Origin: CALGSZ01 sp042408955
GTDB taxonomy: Bacteria > Chloroflexota > Chloroflexia > Thermomicrobiales > UBA6265
DNA: 64,000 nucleotides
Assembly: GCA_042408955.1 (NCBI GenBank)
Contig: JBHOQQ010000046.1
Span: 9,298 to 73,297 of the forward strand
Direction: 5' to 3'
The position numbers and the translations under genes are program-made. Shown piece after piece: positions 63,143-64,000 of the stretch; the first letter of the stretch is position 1; each line of letters begins with the position of its first letter. Below the pieces are notes generated by a model. It saw nothing but the letters and a program-made list of their open reading frames with translations, did no database searches and was not told the origin of the DNA.

Positions 63143-63529
63143 TCTCTTTTCATGATCTGCCCATCGGTGCGATGGCGCTTACGCATCCACCGATCCGGAG
63201 GAGACATTCCGGCGATCTCCCCTTCTGCAAATCATCCCTGCTCCACCAGCTATTCCATCTTGGGGCAGCCTGAAGACACGATGCCTCGGCTTGAGTCAGG
63301 CGTGTGTTAGATGTCATCCCGAGCGAAGCGAGGGATCTCCCCTCGATTGCGCTCACATCACCCGCGCACCAGAACCGTGATGCGGTCCAAGGAGCGCAAT
63401 GCCAGGGACGAAGATTCTGAGCATCCCGCGATCCGCAGCGGCAAAGATCTCATCGTATCTGGAGCCTGTTGGCACGGCCGCACCCTCGCACCATGCAGCT
63501 CCACCACGCGGCAGCGCAGGTCGCAGATG
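63143..63529. other. 387-base gap with a dispersed repeat
   Basis: No gene is visible between the DUF2182 gene and the end of the GH38-like gene. The only clear feature is the repeat at 63313-63340. Confidence 0.45.
63313..63340 (+). repeat. Dispersed intergenic repeat, third copy
   Basis: GTCATCCCGAGCGAAGCGAG followed by GGATCTC matches the repeat near 33385-33440 on the other strand, with purine/pyrimidine changes at a few positions. This is a common small repeat found in intergenic regions of many bacteria. Confidence 0.55.
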
Positions 63530-64000
63530 TCACCTCGCTTGGTCGTCTCCTGGACGCAGCGTCAGTTTCCCGTCCGCGTAGGCTCGTTCCTCGGCATCGG
63601 TCCAGAGAAGGCGCGGCGGCTGGCTCCCCCAAGGAGGGCGCTGCAAACCCTCGTAGCGGTCGAAGACGATCGGTGGCTGCGCTTGCTGGCGGGCGGCAGC
63701 GTGGAGCGCCGCGTCGTCGAGCGGACCAGCGACGTAGAGGAGAAAGGCAAAGACGTGCGGCCCCTGGTCGGTATGCCAGTCCCGGCCGGCGTAGACATCG
63801 GGATTGCCACCGCCCCAGGCCATCCGCGGGCTGCGCAGCAACGTCCATTGCCAGACGTTGCCATCCAAACTCAGGCTATAGGCATCGTTCGTCACGAGTG
63901 CCAGCGGCTGCCCAGCGACTTCCACCCGCGACCAGCCAAGGACCGGCCACTCGGCGGGATTCGGTTTCCGCTCGACGCTGCCTCCCGCCAGCCCGTCCGT
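63530..64000 (-). CDS. Glycoside hydrolase family 38-like protein, C-terminal part (start beyond window)
   Basis: Only the last 156 residues are in the window; the frame runs off the right edge. The visible part contains WQWTLLRSPRMAWGG, DQGPHVFAF and LLYVAGPLDDAA, which match the C-terminal beta-sandwich of alpha-mannosidases (LLRSP ... GxHxFxxxLxxxxG). No catalytic residues are included. It probably continues a carbohydrate-degradation theme from the GH2 operon, although the two are 8 kb apart. Confidence 0.6.
   Translation of the reverse strand, partial: TDGLAGGSVERKPNPAEWPVLGWSRVEVAGQPLALVTNDAYSLSLDGNVWQWTLLRSPRMAWGGGNPDVYAGRDWHTDQGPHVFAFLLYVAGPLDDAALHAAARQQAQPPIVFDRYEGLQRPPWGSQPPRLLWTDAEERAYADGKLTLRPGDDQAR

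Noticed and set aside
1..64000. CRISPR array, integrase, transposase, tRNA or rRNA genes
   Set aside because: None was seen. The two CRISPR-like units are single, and no mobile-element protein motif occurs.

Overview
The window looks like a chromosomal segment of a high-GC bacterium of the Chloroflexota, most likely of the Thermomicrobia/Sphaerobacter type. That placement is an inference from gene content: a nitrous-oxide-reductase cluster of the clade II layout, an L,D-transpeptidase with LGFP-like repeats, Ala/Ser/Pro- and Thr/Pro-rich tails on secreted proteins, and frequent GTG/TTG starts. I saw no rRNA, tRNA, integrase, transposase or true CRISPR array. Most genes are ordinary housekeeping or metabolic genes in short operons, often with 4-bp start/stop overlaps.

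Layout. 1-12.6 kb: a Mur-ligase gene cut by the left edge, a CPBP membrane protease, ParB, an MFS exporter operon with two unknown proteins, prfB with its programmed frameshift followed by an MA-type peptidase, two orphan ferredoxins with a PAP2 enzyme, a persulfide-dioxygenase/rhodanese fusion and a YedK/HMCES DNA-crosslink protein. 12.8-18.8 kb: a 1150-residue REC-PAS-PAS-GAF-PAS-GGDEF-EAL protein whose EAL domain has lost a catalytic residue, then small membrane, ferritin-like and Thr/Pro-tailed proteins. 19.0-21.3 kb: a DrrAB-type ABC exporter. 21.6-28.8 kb: the nos cluster, transcribed leftward as nosZ, NosB-like membrane protein, nosD, nosF, nosY, nosL and a lipoprotein cytochrome c. It encodes the N2O-reducing enzyme, its copper and maturation factors and a likely electron donor; no nosR or nosX is present.

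29-42.5 kb: a frameshifted oligopeptide-binding protein, a cupredoxin-like secreted protein, a gene-poor stretch with dispersed repeats, a GNAT acetyltransferase, an S9-type protein that has lost catalytic residues, a PQQ-type sugar dehydrogenase, a membrane glycosyltransferase, murI, a UDP-glucuronate decarboxylase and a DUF1684 protein. 42.5-51.6 kb: lon, a LOG-family protein, unknown proteins, recJ and the L,D-transpeptidase.

51.7-64 kb is catabolic: a phytoene-dehydrogenase-like FAD enzyme, a leftward operon (Gfo/Idh oxidoreductase, TIM-barrel isomerase, GH2 glycosidase), a rightward pair (Rieske oxygenase plus dimethylglycine/sarcosine-dehydrogenase-like protein) that could strip methyl groups from glycine betaine or a related compound, a DUF1326/DUF2182 pair with Cys- and Met-rich motifs, and the 3' end of a GH38-like mannosidase cut by the right edge.

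The observations most worth following are the Tat-type leader on NosZ in a clade II-like cluster, two multidomain proteins with lost catalytic residues (EAL and S9), a pair of solitary CRISPR-repeat-like hairpins, and a CphA-like Mur ligase with no ATP-grasp domain.
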